Under the pieces are notes generated by a model. That model saw only the letters and a list, made by a program, of their open reading frames with translations. It was not told where the DNA came from and ran no database searches. From Planctomycetota bacterium (GTDB lineage Bacteria; Planctomycetota; UBA1135; JADKAF01), in NCBI GenBank assembly GCA_016719295.1, contig JADKAF010000001.1:3658001-3722000 (forward strand): a stretch of DNA of 64,000 nt, given 5' to 3'. Of this stretch, positions 8,603 through 16,573 are shown in pieces. Positions within the stretch are counted from its first letter, which is position 1. The number at the start of each line of letters is the position of its first letter. The translations under genes were made by a program, and so were the position numbers.

Positions 8603-10768
8603 TCAAGTCGCGCCGATCCCCACCGCCACGGGACCCGCGCGCAGCGCGATCACCGTGCATTGCACGCAGTCCACGGGGCGCCACTCCTCGATCGTGCCGA
8701 TCTCGAGATTGCGGCTGTCGCGCACCACGACGCGGAAGCGCTGCTGAATCTTGCCCGGACCACCCACGACGAGGACCGCGTCCCAATCCGTGTGATCGTC
8801 GAGCTCCAGACCCGTCTGCTCGCACGCGGCCTGGACCGCGGCGGCGACGCATGCGTCGTAGTTGCCGGCGACCGGCGTCGCACCCACCCAGATCGCGAAA
8901 TCGACCCGTCCGCTGAAGTCCCAGCGGATGCGATTGCGGAGGTTCCGGATCAGCACGCGACGGCCCTTGCTGCGCAGGTCGAGAGGATCGAAGCCCTCTT
9001 CGGCGGGCAGGCTCTCGACGATCTTCGGCCACGCCTTCGACGCGACCTCCGAGAGCTCGCGGTACTTCGCTTCGCGCGCCGCGAGATCGGCGGCGATCTC
9101 CGCTTGCCAGCGCGCATCGAGGGCCTGCGCGCGCGCGAGGTTCGCCTCGCGATGCGGCGTGCGCTCGAAGTCGCTGCCGGCCCGACCGGCCAAGCGGCTC
9201 GGGCCCTCGAGCTCGTAGCGGTTCGCGGGACGCGGGCCGAGCTCCAGCTTCGCGAGCAGCGCGTTGAACGCGACGTGCGCCTTCTCCGTCGCCGCGGCGA
9301 GCGCGCGCTCGGCGTGCGCGACGATCTCCTGGATCCTCGCGTCGCCGGCGTGCTCCGCGCGAAGGCGATGCGTCTCGCTGTCGTCGAGGAACCAGGAGAG
9401 CCGCCGGATCGCGAGCACCGTTCGCGGCAGCTCGTAGCTCGGCTCGGCCCCAGCTTGTGTCGCCTCCTGCTCCCAGCCCGCGATCGCCTCCAGCTCCAAG
9501 GCGCACGCGCGCTCGAGCTGCGCGTGCGCGGCGCCGAGGGCATGAGCATCCCCCGCCGCGGCGATGCGCGCATCGACGGCGTCGAGCCGTGCGGCGATCC
9601 CCTTCACCTCGGCATCGTCCGCGGGCAGCTCGGAGAGCGCGCCGCGGATCCGCGACTTCAAGGCGTCGAGCTCGGAGACGATGCGATACTCCGGCTGCGA
9701 GCCATCGAAGATCGGACGCGCGACGCGCTCCTCGAGCTCGGCGAGCAGCGGCAGCGCGCGATCGAGCGCGTCCTTCTTCCCGGCGCCGGAGAGGAGCCCC
9801 TCGAGGCGCGCGAGCTCGGCGCGGTAGTGCGCGACCTTCGCCGCGGGCAGGAGCTTCTGCGCATCCTCGGCGGCGAGGCGCTCCGCGGCCTTGCGGAGCA
9901 TGTCCGCGCTCCCGCGTTGGTTCCACGAGAGGTCGCTCTCCGCTTGGCGAACGAAGCGGTCGACCACGCGTTCGACCGCTTGGATCTGCTCCTCGCGGAG
10001 CAGCGCCTCCAGCTTCGCGCGGAGCTCGTCGTGCTGCGCGCGCAGACGCTGCAGCACCTCCGGCGCGAGGTGTGCCTGCGCCTCGGCGGAGGCGAGCTGT
10101 CCCGCGACGCGCTCCAGCTTGGGAACGACATTCGAAGGCGAGCTCGCGAGATCGTCCGCGGCGAAGCGCAGCGTGCGCGCGATCTCGCTCTCGAGCAGCC
10201 GAGCCTTCTCGGGATCGCTTCCCGCGGGCACCTGCGGAGCCGGCGCCGCCGCTGGTGCAGGTGCGGGTGCGGGTGCAGGTGCGGGTGCAGGTACAGTCGA
10301 CGCAACCGGCGCGGACGCCGCCGGAGCAGCGGAGGCGGGCCTCGGCGCCGGCGCGGGCTGCGCCACCCCGCCGAGCTTCGCCTGCAGCTCGGCGATCTCG
10401 CGCTGGAGCTGCGCGATCCCCTCGGGGAAGAGCGTCTCCTGCGCTTCGGCGGAAGCGAGGCGCTCGATCGCCTTCGGCAGCCAGACGGTCGAGGTGTTCC
10501 CGCGCTGGAGGTCGTCGGCCGCGGCGCTCAAGTTGCGCTGGATCTCGCGCTCGATGCGACCGGCCTTCTCCGTGCGCACGCCCTTCACCAGCAGCTCGCG
10601 CAGCGGCGCGAGCTCGCCGAGCACCGCGGCCTGCTCGCTCGCCGGAACGCCTTCGAGCGCGGCGTCGATCGTCTGGATCCGCGCTTCGAGCAGATCCCAG
10701 CGCCGGTCCTCTGCCGAGCTCTTCGCGAAGCGGATCTCGCGCTTCGCCTTCTCGATGTCGCCGGCCAT
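8603..10768 (-). CDS. Helical internal-repeat protein with Pro/Ala linker
   Basis: 721 residues, no signal peptide, predicted cytoplasmic and mostly alpha-helical. At least three internal repeats of ~60-70 residues share the plan helix - DDL - helix - LASAEAQ - L.PE - helix: residues ~75-135, ~195-255 and ~262-325 (the last with LAAEDAQKLLPAAK). The first two are separated by a linker of ~50 residues made of PAPA units, encoded by a GC-rich hexamer-like tract at about 10255-10296. The C-terminal ~190 residues (from about SDFERTPHREAN) are not repeat-like and contain RVLIRNLRNRIRWDFSGRVDFAIWVGAT, a stretch predicted to form beta structure. No catalytic motif or known domain is recognised. It could be a scaffold or stress protein. 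Confidence 0.8.
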   Translation of the reverse strand: MAGDIEKAKREIRFAKSSAEDRRWDLLEARIQTIDAALEGVPASEQAAVLGELAPLRELLVKGVRTEKAGRIEREIQRNLSAAADDLQRGNTSTVWLPKAIERLASAEAQETLFPEGIAQLQREIAELQAKLGGVAQPAPAPRPASAAPAASAPVASTVPAPAPAPAPAPAPAAAPAPQVPAGSDPEKARLLESEIARTLRFAADDLASSPSNVVPKLERVAGQLASAEAQAHLAPEVLQRLRAQHDELRAKLEALLREEQIQAVERVVDRFVRQAESDLSWNQRGSADMLRKAAERLAAEDAQKLLPAAKVAHYRAELARLEGLLSGAGKKDALDRALPLLAELEERVARPIFDGSQPEYRIVSELDALKSRIRGALSELPADDAEVKGIAARLDAVDARIAAAGDAHALGAAHAQLERACALELEAIAGWEQEATQAGAEPSYELPRTVLAIRRLSWFLDDSETHRLRAEHAGDARIQEIVAHAERALAAATEKAHVAFNALLAKLELGPRPANRYELEGPSRLAGRAGSDFERTPHREANLARAQALDARWQAEIAADLAAREAKYRELSEVASKAWPKIVESLPAEEGFDPLDLRSKGRRVLIRNLRNRIRWDFSGRVDFAIWVGATPVAGNYDACVAAAVQAACEQTGLELDDHTDWDAVLVVGGPGKIQQRFRVVVRDSRNLEIGTIEEWRPVDCVQCTVIALRAGPVAVGIGAT

Positions 10769-10951
10769 GAGTGCTTCCTCGGCGGAGCCTGCGGCGGCTC
10801 CGCGAACGAAAGAACCACGAAGGCCCGCTCCCGAGGGCGCGAGCGCGCATCCAGCGGCGCGGGCAGGGTCCTTTCCCCCTCCAGTCCGCTCCGAGCGGAG
10901 GCCGTTCGCCGCGGGCCGGAAAAGCGCGTGGGTGCGCAGCTCGCTCTCGCG

Positions 10952-11701
10952 CTAGAGCCAGAGACGCGCGAGCAGCGGGAGCAGGGTCGAGCCTATCGAG
11001 ATCCACGTCCCCCAGCGCGCGTGATCCTCGAGCAAGAACACGAACCGCGGCGCCGCGTAGAACATCGCGAAGGCCCCCACGGCGAGCACCGTGCCGATCA
11101 GCCGGTCGCCGAAGGAGGCGCCCGGGAAGTCGGCGAAGAAGAGCCCGGCGACCTGCTCGTTCCAGAAGCAGGTGGCGAGGAGGACCGCGGCGACGATCAG
11201 CAGATCGGCGAGGCCCTCGGTGAGCGGATGCGTGCGCCAAGCCGCGAGCGCCGGCGCGTTCCTCGGTCGCACCAGCAGCCGCGCCGCCATCGCCGTCGGC
11301 ATCACGCTCAGCACGGCCATCCCCAAGACGCGCAGGACGAGCGGGACCTCCGGCGCATCCGACATGCACCTCGCGGCGGCGAAGAGGCTCAACCCGAAGT
11401 GCAGCACGAACCACGCGACGCAGAGGCAACCGGCATGCGCAGGCGCCGACAACGCGGGCACGCGCGCCTGGAAGGGCGCGCGCTTCAGGGTCGCACCCAA
11501 GGTGTACGCGCAGAGGGCGGCGATGAGGATCCAGCGGAAGCTCGGCGCCGACACCTCCTCGCTCGCGAGCGCGGCGCGAGGCGCTGCAGAACCAGGAAGG
11601 GCGAGCCCCGCGAGCAGCCACACCTGGGCAGCGCAGGTCAGCAGGTCGAGCACCTGGCCGCGGTGCGACACCGGCGCAGGCGTAGCCAATCGGGCCGCCA
11701 C
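10952..11701 (-). CDS. Polytopic membrane protein of unknown function
   Basis: 249 residues with about six or seven hydrophobic segments (around VLDLLTCAAQVWLLAGLAL, RWILIAALCAYTLGA, GCLCVAWFVLHFGLSLF, VLGMAVLSVMPTAMAA, ADLLIVAAVLLATCFW, LIGTVLAVGAFAMFYAA and the C-terminus). It starts with GTG directly after the TGA of the DUF4344 gene (TGA|GTG), so the two are translationally coupled. No family is recognised. It may anchor or accompany the metallopeptidase. Confidence 0.7.
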   Translation of the reverse strand: MAARLATPAPVSHRGQVLDLLTCAAQVWLLAGLALPGSAAPRAALASEEVSAPSFRWILIAALCAYTLGATLKRAPFQARVPALSAPAHAGCLCVAWFVLHFGLSLFAAARCMSDAPEVPLVLRVLGMAVLSVMPTAMAARLLVRPRNAPALAAWRTHPLTEGLADLLIVAAVLLATCFWNEQVAGLFFADFPGASFGDRLIGTVLAVGAFAMFYAAPRFVFLLEDHARWGTWISIGSTLLPLLARLWL

Positions 11702-12805
11702 TCAGAATCCCGCGAGCTGCCCTTGCTCGACGAAGCGCAGGACATAGCCGGACGTCACGGTGATCGCACGGCTCGAGCGGCTCCAGCTCGCCGTGCCCTC
11801 TCCCGCCTCGAAGCGGATCTTCACCGTCGAATGCCAATCGAAGCGCCGCAGCGCGTCCTCGAGCTCCTTGGCGAGACCGAGCGCCGCGAGCTGCGCGAGG
11901 AACGGATCCTCTTCGGACACCAGCACACGCGCCTCGCGCGACAGCTCGCCTGCGGGCATCCACAGCGGGCGCAGCGTGCGCCGCCAGCTGCGATGCACTT
12001 CGGCGCCGTAGTCCTGCGCCTCCCGAACAGCTTCCTCGCTCAGCCCCGCGAGCTCCGCCACCTTGGCGTAGCGCTGCGCATCGACGGCCACGGCGAGCGC
12101 CGCGATGCAGAACGCGCGGCGGGCGTCGTTCTCGTGCTCGCCATCCACCGGCCATGCGGCGCGCGGCACCTCGCGGGCTTCGGTCATCAGGGAAGCCACG
12201 CGCGCGCGCAGCACCGCCTCCGCGCGCTCGGGCAGCTGATGCAGCAGATAGTGCGTCGCGAACGCATCGGCCAAGGCCTCTTCGTTCGCGAGCACGGGCA
12301 GATCGAACTCGCGCACGAGCGCATGTCCGAGCTCGTGCAGCACGACATGCAGCAGCACGTCCTTCGCGAACGGCGTCACGATCAGGTCCGTCGTCGCCGG
12401 AGGCGGCGCAAGCTCGTCCGGAATCGCCGGCGGCAGCGGAACCTGCCCGGGCAAGAGCGGGTGCTTGCAGTTGCAGTGCCGGTAACGCTCCACGGCAGCG
12501 CTCAGCTCCGCGCGGTCCTTGGCGAAGTGCCGCGCCGCGGCTTGCAGCAGGGCGCCTCCGTCCCCGGCGCGCTTCCTCTCTCCCTCGAGAAAGACGCGCA
12601 CCTCATCTCCGGAGAGCTGGAGCCCGAGCGTCAGCGCATTGGAGAGCACGTCGCGCATCTCTCCGGGCTTCGAGAGGTCGACGTCGCACCCCTCGACCTT
12701 CGGTGCGAGCACGGGGTCTTGCAGAACGAGCGAGGACGCGGAGCAGAGCGCCACCGTCGCGAGGACGAAGGAGATACCTACGCATCGTTCCCAGCGATCG
12801 GACAT
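11702..12805 (-). CDS. DUF4344-type putative metallopeptidase, membrane-anchored or secreted
   Basis: The start at ATG 12805 gives MSDRWERCVGISFVLATVALCSAS, a signal or anchor sequence. An in-frame ATG at 12862 would add 19 charged residues and is less likely. The core carries HELGHALVREFDLPVLANEEALADAFATHYLL (HELGH at 157-161, Glu175/176 as candidate third ligand), matching the HExxH plus DLPV...EExAAD plan of DUF4344. The C-terminal part (SRAITVTSGYVLRFVEQG) resembles the strand that usually precedes the zinc motif in that family, so domain order may be rearranged; this is tentative. A CNCKH motif lies near 111-115. Zn-dependent proteolysis is inferred, not shown. Coupled to the membrane protein gene downstream. 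Confidence 0.75.
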   Translation of the reverse strand: MSDRWERCVGISFVLATVALCSASSLVLQDPVLAPKVEGCDVDLSKPGEMRDVLSNALTLGLQLSGDEVRVFLEGERKRAGDGGALLQAAARHFAKDRAELSAAVERYRHCNCKHPLLPGQVPLPPAIPDELAPPPATTDLIVTPFAKDVLLHVVLHELGHALVREFDLPVLANEEALADAFATHYLLHQLPERAEAVLRARVASLMTEAREVPRAAWPVDGEHENDARRAFCIAALAVAVDAQRYAKVAELAGLSEEAVREAQDYGAEVHRSWRRTLRPLWMPAGELSREARVLVSEEDPFLAQLAALGLAKELEDALRRFDWHSTVKIRFEAGEGTASWSRSSRAITVTSGYVLRFVEQGQLAGF

Positions 12806-13045
12806 GGTCGGCAGCTCCGGCGAGCGACGTTCGCGCAAGAGCTCCGGTGCTCGCGAGAGCACCAGCTACATCTGCGCGCGAAGCTCCGACGATCGAGGGT
12901 CATCCCGGCGCTGTCAATCGCGGAGCCGCGTTCGCTCAGAACCGCCAGGAGCGCCCACTCCGGTGAAGGCGCCTTCCGCGACCCCGCTCAGGCCGAAGCC
13001 CACGCGCGGCGCGAGCTGCGCTCGCGAACCTCGCCTCAGGAAGCC

Positions 13046-13741
13046 TCACGCGCTCGTCTCCGATCCCGACACGAACCAGCGCACGCGCCCTCGCGTCAGG
13101 AAGCGCCGCACGCGCAGCAGCTCCTCGTGGTTCGGCACGCGCACGTCGAGCGGGATCTTCCGTACCTGCGGCCGCAGGTCGCCGCGCTCGAAGGGCGGCT
13201 TCGGGTCGCGGCGCCAGAGCTCGGGGTAGATGCGCTTCGGGCAGGAGAGGAAGAGCGTCTCCGGTGGACCGAACTCCTCCCACCACGACCCGAGCCGCGC
13301 ATTCAGCTCCGCGAGCTGGCGCTGGAAGTTCTGCAAGCGGAGGCGAGAGCCGTAGCGCGACTTGCCCCGCGTCTTCAAGTGCGTCGGCTGCGCCCGACCC
13401 TTCCCTCGCACGACGTAGAACTTCTCCGCCTTATGCGCGAGCACGTCGTCGTCCTCCCAGAGCCCGAGCGCGGTCGCTCCCGCTTGCACGAGCACGATCG
13501 CATGCAGCCCCGGCCCCGGCGGCAAGCGCGCGAGCCAGCTCCGCAGGTCCTCCCCTTCCTCCGCCTTCGGCCACAAGAGCGGCACGCGCAGCTCGACCTC
13601 CGCGCCGACGAAGCGCCGCCCGCTCGCCTCGGCCCGCAGCTCCGCCGAGGCCAGCGCTTCCTCCGCCGCCTCGTGCGTCTCGGCCCAAGCGAAACGTCGC
13701 TCGCGCTCGACCTCGCGCTCCTCCGCTCCGTCCGTGCTCAT
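13046..13741 (-). CDS. VLRF1/Vms1-like (eRF1-fold) release-factor domain protein
   Basis: 231 residues. The middle of the protein reads FYVVRGKGRAQ - (gap) - GKSRYGSRLRLQN - long helix - GSWWEEFGPPETLFLSCPKRIY. This matches the arrangement of the VLRF1 domain of Vms1/ANKZF1, in which a K-x-G-x-x-Q loop (the functional equivalent of the eRF1 GGQ) is followed by an AGS-x-x-R-R helix and a strand ending in a small residue. VLRF1 proteins cleave peptidyl-tRNA on stalled large ribosomal subunits, so a role in ribosome rescue or quality control is inferred. The C-terminal part (PLDVRVPNHEELLRVRRFL) is conserved-looking. No zinc finger or ankyrin repeats are present. A palindromic repeat starts 2 nt upstream of the ATG, with other copies beyond it. 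Confidence 0.65.
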   Translation of the reverse strand: MSTDGAEEREVERERRFAWAETHEAAEEALASAELRAEASGRRFVGAEVELRVPLLWPKAEEGEDLRSWLARLPPGPGLHAIVLVQAGATALGLWEDDDVLAHKAEKFYVVRGKGRAQPTHLKTRGKSRYGSRLRLQNFQRQLAELNARLGSWWEEFGPPETLFLSCPKRIYPELWRRDPKPPFERGDLRPQVRKIPLDVRVPNHEELLRVRRFLTRGRVRWFVSGSETSA

Positions 13742-13743
13742 GC

Positions 13744-13780
13744 GTCGATCGAACTGGGGTCAGACCTCTATTTGATCGAC
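13744..13780. repeat. REP-like palindrome, core GGGGTCAGACCTC
   Basis: GTCGATCGA...GGGGTCAGACCTC...TTTGATCGAC, ending 2 nt before the VLRF1-like start codon on the other strand. It must therefore lie in that gene's 5' untranslated region. Confidence 0.85.
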
Positions 13781-13814
13781 GGACGGACGCGGAGGCGAGC
13801 GCCCGGCGCCGCGC

Positions 13815-13851
13815 GTCGATCAAATGGGTGCCTGGCCCCGAGTGGATCGAC
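13815..13851. repeat. REP-like palindrome, variant core GGGTGCCTGGCCCC
   Basis: Same TCGATCAA...GGATCGA flanks, with a diverged core. Located between the VLRF1-like gene and the small lipoprotein gene. Confidence 0.7.
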
Positions 13852-13874
13852 AGCGTAGCTTCGGCGCGGATCGC

Positions 13875-13900
13875 CGATCCAATGGGTGTCTGGTATCCGA
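13875..13900. repeat. Degenerate REP-like element, core GGGTGTCTGGTATCC
   Basis: Partial copy with only the left GATC flank recognisable. It ends 19 nt before the next start codon and is probably decaying. Confidence 0.5.
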
Positions 13901-13919
13901 GCCGCAGGATCTGCTCACC

Positions 13920-14357
13920 ATGCGCACGAATCGCCAAGTCCGACCTCTGCTGCTCGCGGCTCTCCTGCTGCTCGTCTACAGCGCTTCCGGCTGCCAGATC
14001 CTCTTCCGCCCGCTGACGCCGACGAGCACGCCCGACGAGTTCTTTGAGGACTGGGTCGGCCAAGGCTCACCGGATCTGGAGCCGAACGCCCACTACATCA
14101 TCAGCCTCGTGGGCTTCCGATTCCGAAACCAAGAGGGAACCGAGACCCGCCATTGGCACGACAATCAGCAGTACCACGAAGCGCTACGACGTTTGGGAGC
14201 GTGGGTGACTGCATTCGATGGAATCGCGAACGCGGCGTCCGCATATGTCTGGCTCGGGCTGTGGGTCTACTCTCCCCCTCTCGCTCGATCGACCCGGCTT
14301 CACTGGAGGTCGCAAAGCCGAACCATGGAGTGGTTGCGCCGCATTCCATTTGCATAG
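13920..14357 (+). CDS. Small hypothetical lipoprotein
   Basis: 145 residues. The start at ATG 13920 gives a lipoprotein signal, RPLLLAALLLLVYSASGC, with a serine at -3 (lipobox SASGC, acceptable but not ideal). The mature part (PTSTPDEFFEDWVGQGSPDLEP, HYIISLVGFRFRNQEGTETRHWHD, WVTAFDGIANAASAYVWLGLWVY) matches no family I know. Codon third positions are less GC-biased than in neighbours (many A/T-ending codons), which suggests recent acquisition or weak selection. It is bracketed on both sides by palindromic repeats. Confidence 0.55.
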   Translation: MRTNRQVRPLLLAALLLLVYSASGCQILFRPLTPTSTPDEFFEDWVGQGSPDLEPNAHYIISLVGFRFRNQEGTETRHWHDNQQYHEALRRLGAWVTAFDGIANAASAYVWLGLWVYSPPLARSTRLHWRSQSRTMEWLRRIPFA

Positions 14358-14359
14358 CT

Positions 14360-14396
14360 GTCGATCAGATCGGGGCCTGGCCCCGATCTGATCGAC
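14360..14396. repeat. Perfect 18-bp-arm palindrome, core GGGGCCTGGCCCC
   Basis: The arms are perfectly complementary around a single T. Compared with the GGGGTC-A-GACCCC copies, the T-A pair has become C-G on both arms, a compensatory change. It begins 2 nt after the stop of the small lipoprotein gene. Confidence 0.9.
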
Positions 14397-14412
14397 GGCG
14401 TAAGTTCGCGGG

Positions 14413-15558
14413 ATGGACACGATCACCGGCATCGCGACTCTTGTGCTTGCGGCACTGCCGCAAGAGCCCACTCCCGCGCCCATCGCGGTCCCCCTCGCGC
14501 CCGCACCCGCCGAGGCGCGACTCCCCTGGAGCCCGAAGGGTGCCAGCGTCCCTCTCGAGCTCGCCGACGGGCGGCTCACCGGGTCCTTCTCGCTCGGTCA
14601 CTCCGCGACGCCGCTCGTCGCGCTGCGTCTCGAGAAGAGCGCGGAGGCGGAGCGCTTCGATCAGCTCCTGCTCGACGTCGATCGCGACGGCCAGCTCGAG
14701 GAGTCGGAGCGCCTGCGCACGACGCCGAAGGAGCAGCGCGGCAAGTGGTGGTCGAGCTTCGAGGCCTCCATTGCGATTCCTCTGCAGCAAGGCGAGTCGA
14801 CGCGCGCGTATCCGCTGAGCCTCTGGTTCGTCGAGGATCCCGCGGAGCCGGAGGCGAAGCCGGCGCTGCGCTGGTCGCGGCGCGGCTTCGTCGAAGGGCG
14901 CTTCGAGCTTGGCGGGAAACCCGCGTTCGTCGTCGTCACCGAGATGCAGATGGACGGCGTCTTCGATCAGCGCGACAGCTGGGGGCTCGGCCGCAGCGCA
15001 GAGGACGCGCGCAAGAACTCGAGCCGCTCGCTCGAAGGACACGCGTGGCTCGACGGGCGCGCCTATCGCCTGAGCGCGCTCGACACCGATGGCCAGCGCA
15101 TCGCCTTCGAGCCCTTCGATCCCGGCTTCACCGAGGAGCAAGAGCGCGAGCGCCTCGATCGGAAGGCCGTCGATCGCGCAGCACCTCGCGCCGAAGCCCC
15201 GCTCGCGTTCGAGAAGGACTTCGCGGCCGCGCTCGCGCGCGCGCAGCGCGAGAAGAAGTGCCTCTTCGTCGACTTCCAGACCACCTGGTGCGGACCGTGC
15301 CGCGAGATGGAGCGCTGGGTCTACACCGCGAAGGACGTCGTCGATGCCGCTGCAGAGGTGATCCCGGTCATGCTCGACGGCGACGAGCAGCGCGAGCTCG
15401 TGAAGCGCTACGAGGTCGGCGGCTACCCGACGCTGCTCCTGCTCGACGAGCGAGGAGCGGTCCTCGCGCGTGCGACCGGATACCGCAGCGTCGCGGAGAC
15501 GGCGGCGCTTCTCCGCGGAAGCGCGGCGGCGCGCAAGCTTGCGGAGCAGAAGAGGTAG
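14413..15558 (+). CDS. Thioredoxin-fold protein with EF-hand-like loop
   Basis: 381 residues with a probable signal peptide (N-terminal hydrophobic stretch, then a PAP-rich linker). Residues ~80-95 contain DVDRDGQLEESE, which fits the 12-residue EF-hand Ca2+ loop at positions 1, 3, 5, 6, 8 and 12. The middle (~100-250) is beta-rich, with a second acidic stretch in DGVFDQRDSWG. The last ~120 residues are a thioredoxin domain with active site TTWCGPCREME, cis-Pro in GGYPTLLLLDERG, and an AKDVVDAAAEVIPVMLDGDE helix/strand pair, as in DsbD-gamma/thioredoxin_7-type proteins. It is probably an envelope thiol-disulfide oxidoreductase. Calcium binding is only a motif-based inference. Confidence 0.85.
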   Translation: MDTITGIATLVLAALPQEPTPAPIAVPLAPAPAEARLPWSPKGASVPLELADGRLTGSFSLGHSATPLVALRLEKSAEAERFDQLLLDVDRDGQLEESERLRTTPKEQRGKWWSSFEASIAIPLQQGESTRAYPLSLWFVEDPAEPEAKPALRWSRRGFVEGRFELGGKPAFVVVTEMQMDGVFDQRDSWGLGRSAEDARKNSSRSLEGHAWLDGRAYRLSALDTDGQRIAFEPFDPGFTEEQERERLDRKAVDRAAPRAEAPLAFEKDFAAALARAQREKKCLFVDFQTTWCGPCREMERWVYTAKDVVDAAAEVIPVMLDGDEQRELVKRYEVGGYPTLLLLDERGAVLARATGYRSVAETAALLRGSAAARKLAEQKR

Positions 15559-15666
15559 GAACGCCACCGCGCTCGAGTGCACTCGAGCCTTCTACGCCCT
15601 TCGGCCCACCGCACCTGCGCAGGTGATGGCCTAGCCTGATCGAGTCGCCAAGGATCTTGGACACCC

Positions 15667-16539
15667 ATGCAGATCGCCGATCTCATCGCCGGGCAAGAGC
15701 TGCTGTCACTCCCCGAGAGCGCGCCCGTGAGCGAGGCCCTCGAGCTCTTCCGCGCGCAGCGCATCTCCGCCGCTCCGCTGCTCGACCGCCGCGGTCGCCT
15801 CGCCGGCCTCCTCACCGCGGGCCGCCTGCTCCAAGCACTGCATCGCGAGCTCAGCCCCGAGCTACTGGCACTCCTCGATCCCGCGCGCAGCGGGAGCTCT
15901 CCGCTCGACGCGATCGTGCGCGTCGCGGATCTCGCCTTGCGCGAGCCGCTCACCGCGCGCCCCTTCGAGACCTGCCGCAGCGCTGCGACGCGCCTCTTGG
16001 AGCGCGGCGAGCACCACCTCGTCGTCGTCGACGAGAACCGGTCCCCGCTCGCGATCCTGAGCAGCCAGGACTTCGTACGCCTCGCCGCCGCCGGGCCGAA
16101 CCCGCCCGCCCCCTTGACCACCGCACGTGCCGCCGACTGGTTCCAGCACGTGCGCCTGCAGCACGGCGAGCTCGATACGACGATCGATCGCCTTCGCGCG
16201 CTCTGCGCGTCGACGAGCGCCTGCCTTCCCGAAGCGCGCTGGCGCGCGTTGCTCGCCCGCGAGCTGCGCATCTTCCGCGAGCAGCTCGAGACCCACCTCG
16301 CCTACGAGGAAGAAGGCGGCTATCTCGGTGAACTCGAGACGGGCGACGAAGATCACCTCGCCGCCGTGCGACGCCTCGCCGCCGAGCACGAGGCGATCCG
16401 CAGCTCGCTCACGCGCCTCGAAGGTCCCGATATGGCGCGCCGCAGCATCGACGAGCATCGCTCGGGCATCGCGCGCTTGCTCGAGGCGCTCGAGCGTCAC
16501 GAACGCGAGGAAGATGCCGTGCTCGCAGGCCGAGCTTAG
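15667..16539 (+). CDS. CBS-pair / hemerythrin-like fusion protein
   Basis: Residues ~1-140 hold a CBS pair (MQIADLIAGQELLSLPESAPVSEALELFRAQRISAAPLLDRRGRLAGLLT and a second unit with LLERGEHHLVVVDENRSPLAILSSQDF). The pair typically binds adenosine nucleotides. Residues ~155-290 are a four-helix hemerythrin-like domain with candidate iron ligands in VRLQHGELD, ETHLAYEEEGGYL, AAEHEAIRSS and ERHEREEDAVL. Hemerythrin domains bind O2, NO or other small ligands through a di-iron centre, so an adenylate-plus-oxygen or redox sensor is inferred. It has no signal peptide and is cytosolic. It ends 34 nt from the convergent papain-type gene. Confidence 0.88.
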   Translation: MQIADLIAGQELLSLPESAPVSEALELFRAQRISAAPLLDRRGRLAGLLTAGRLLQALHRELSPELLALLDPARSGSSPLDAIVRVADLALREPLTARPFETCRSAATRLLERGEHHLVVVDENRSPLAILSSQDFVRLAAAGPNPPAPLTTARAADWFQHVRLQHGELDTTIDRLRALCASTSACLPEARWRALLARELRIFREQLETHLAYEEEGGYLGELETGDEDHLAAVRRLAAEHEAIRSSLTRLEGPDMARRSIDEHRSGIARLLEALERHEREEDAVLAGRA

Positions 16540-16573
16540 CCGGATCAGGCTCTGACGCTCACCTCGCCCAGGC

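Noticed and set aside
10255..10296. Hexamer-like GCAGGT/GCGGGT repeats suggesting a CRISPR or VNTR
   Set aside because: In frame it encodes a Pro-Ala linker of the helical-repeat protein. There is no repeat-spacer structure.
7767..12155. One continuous minus-strand frame of 1462 codons
   Set aside because: Only its last 257 codons (from ATG 8537) are a gene, with a lipoprotein signal. The rest is Arg/Ala/Gly-rich antisense or frame-shadow of the helical-repeat, membrane and metallopeptidase genes.
8660..13858. Very long plus-strand open frame (1732 codons)
   Set aside because: Stop-free because of high GC. It has Arg/Glu/Ala-rich low-complexity composition and lies opposite five genes with clear motifs.
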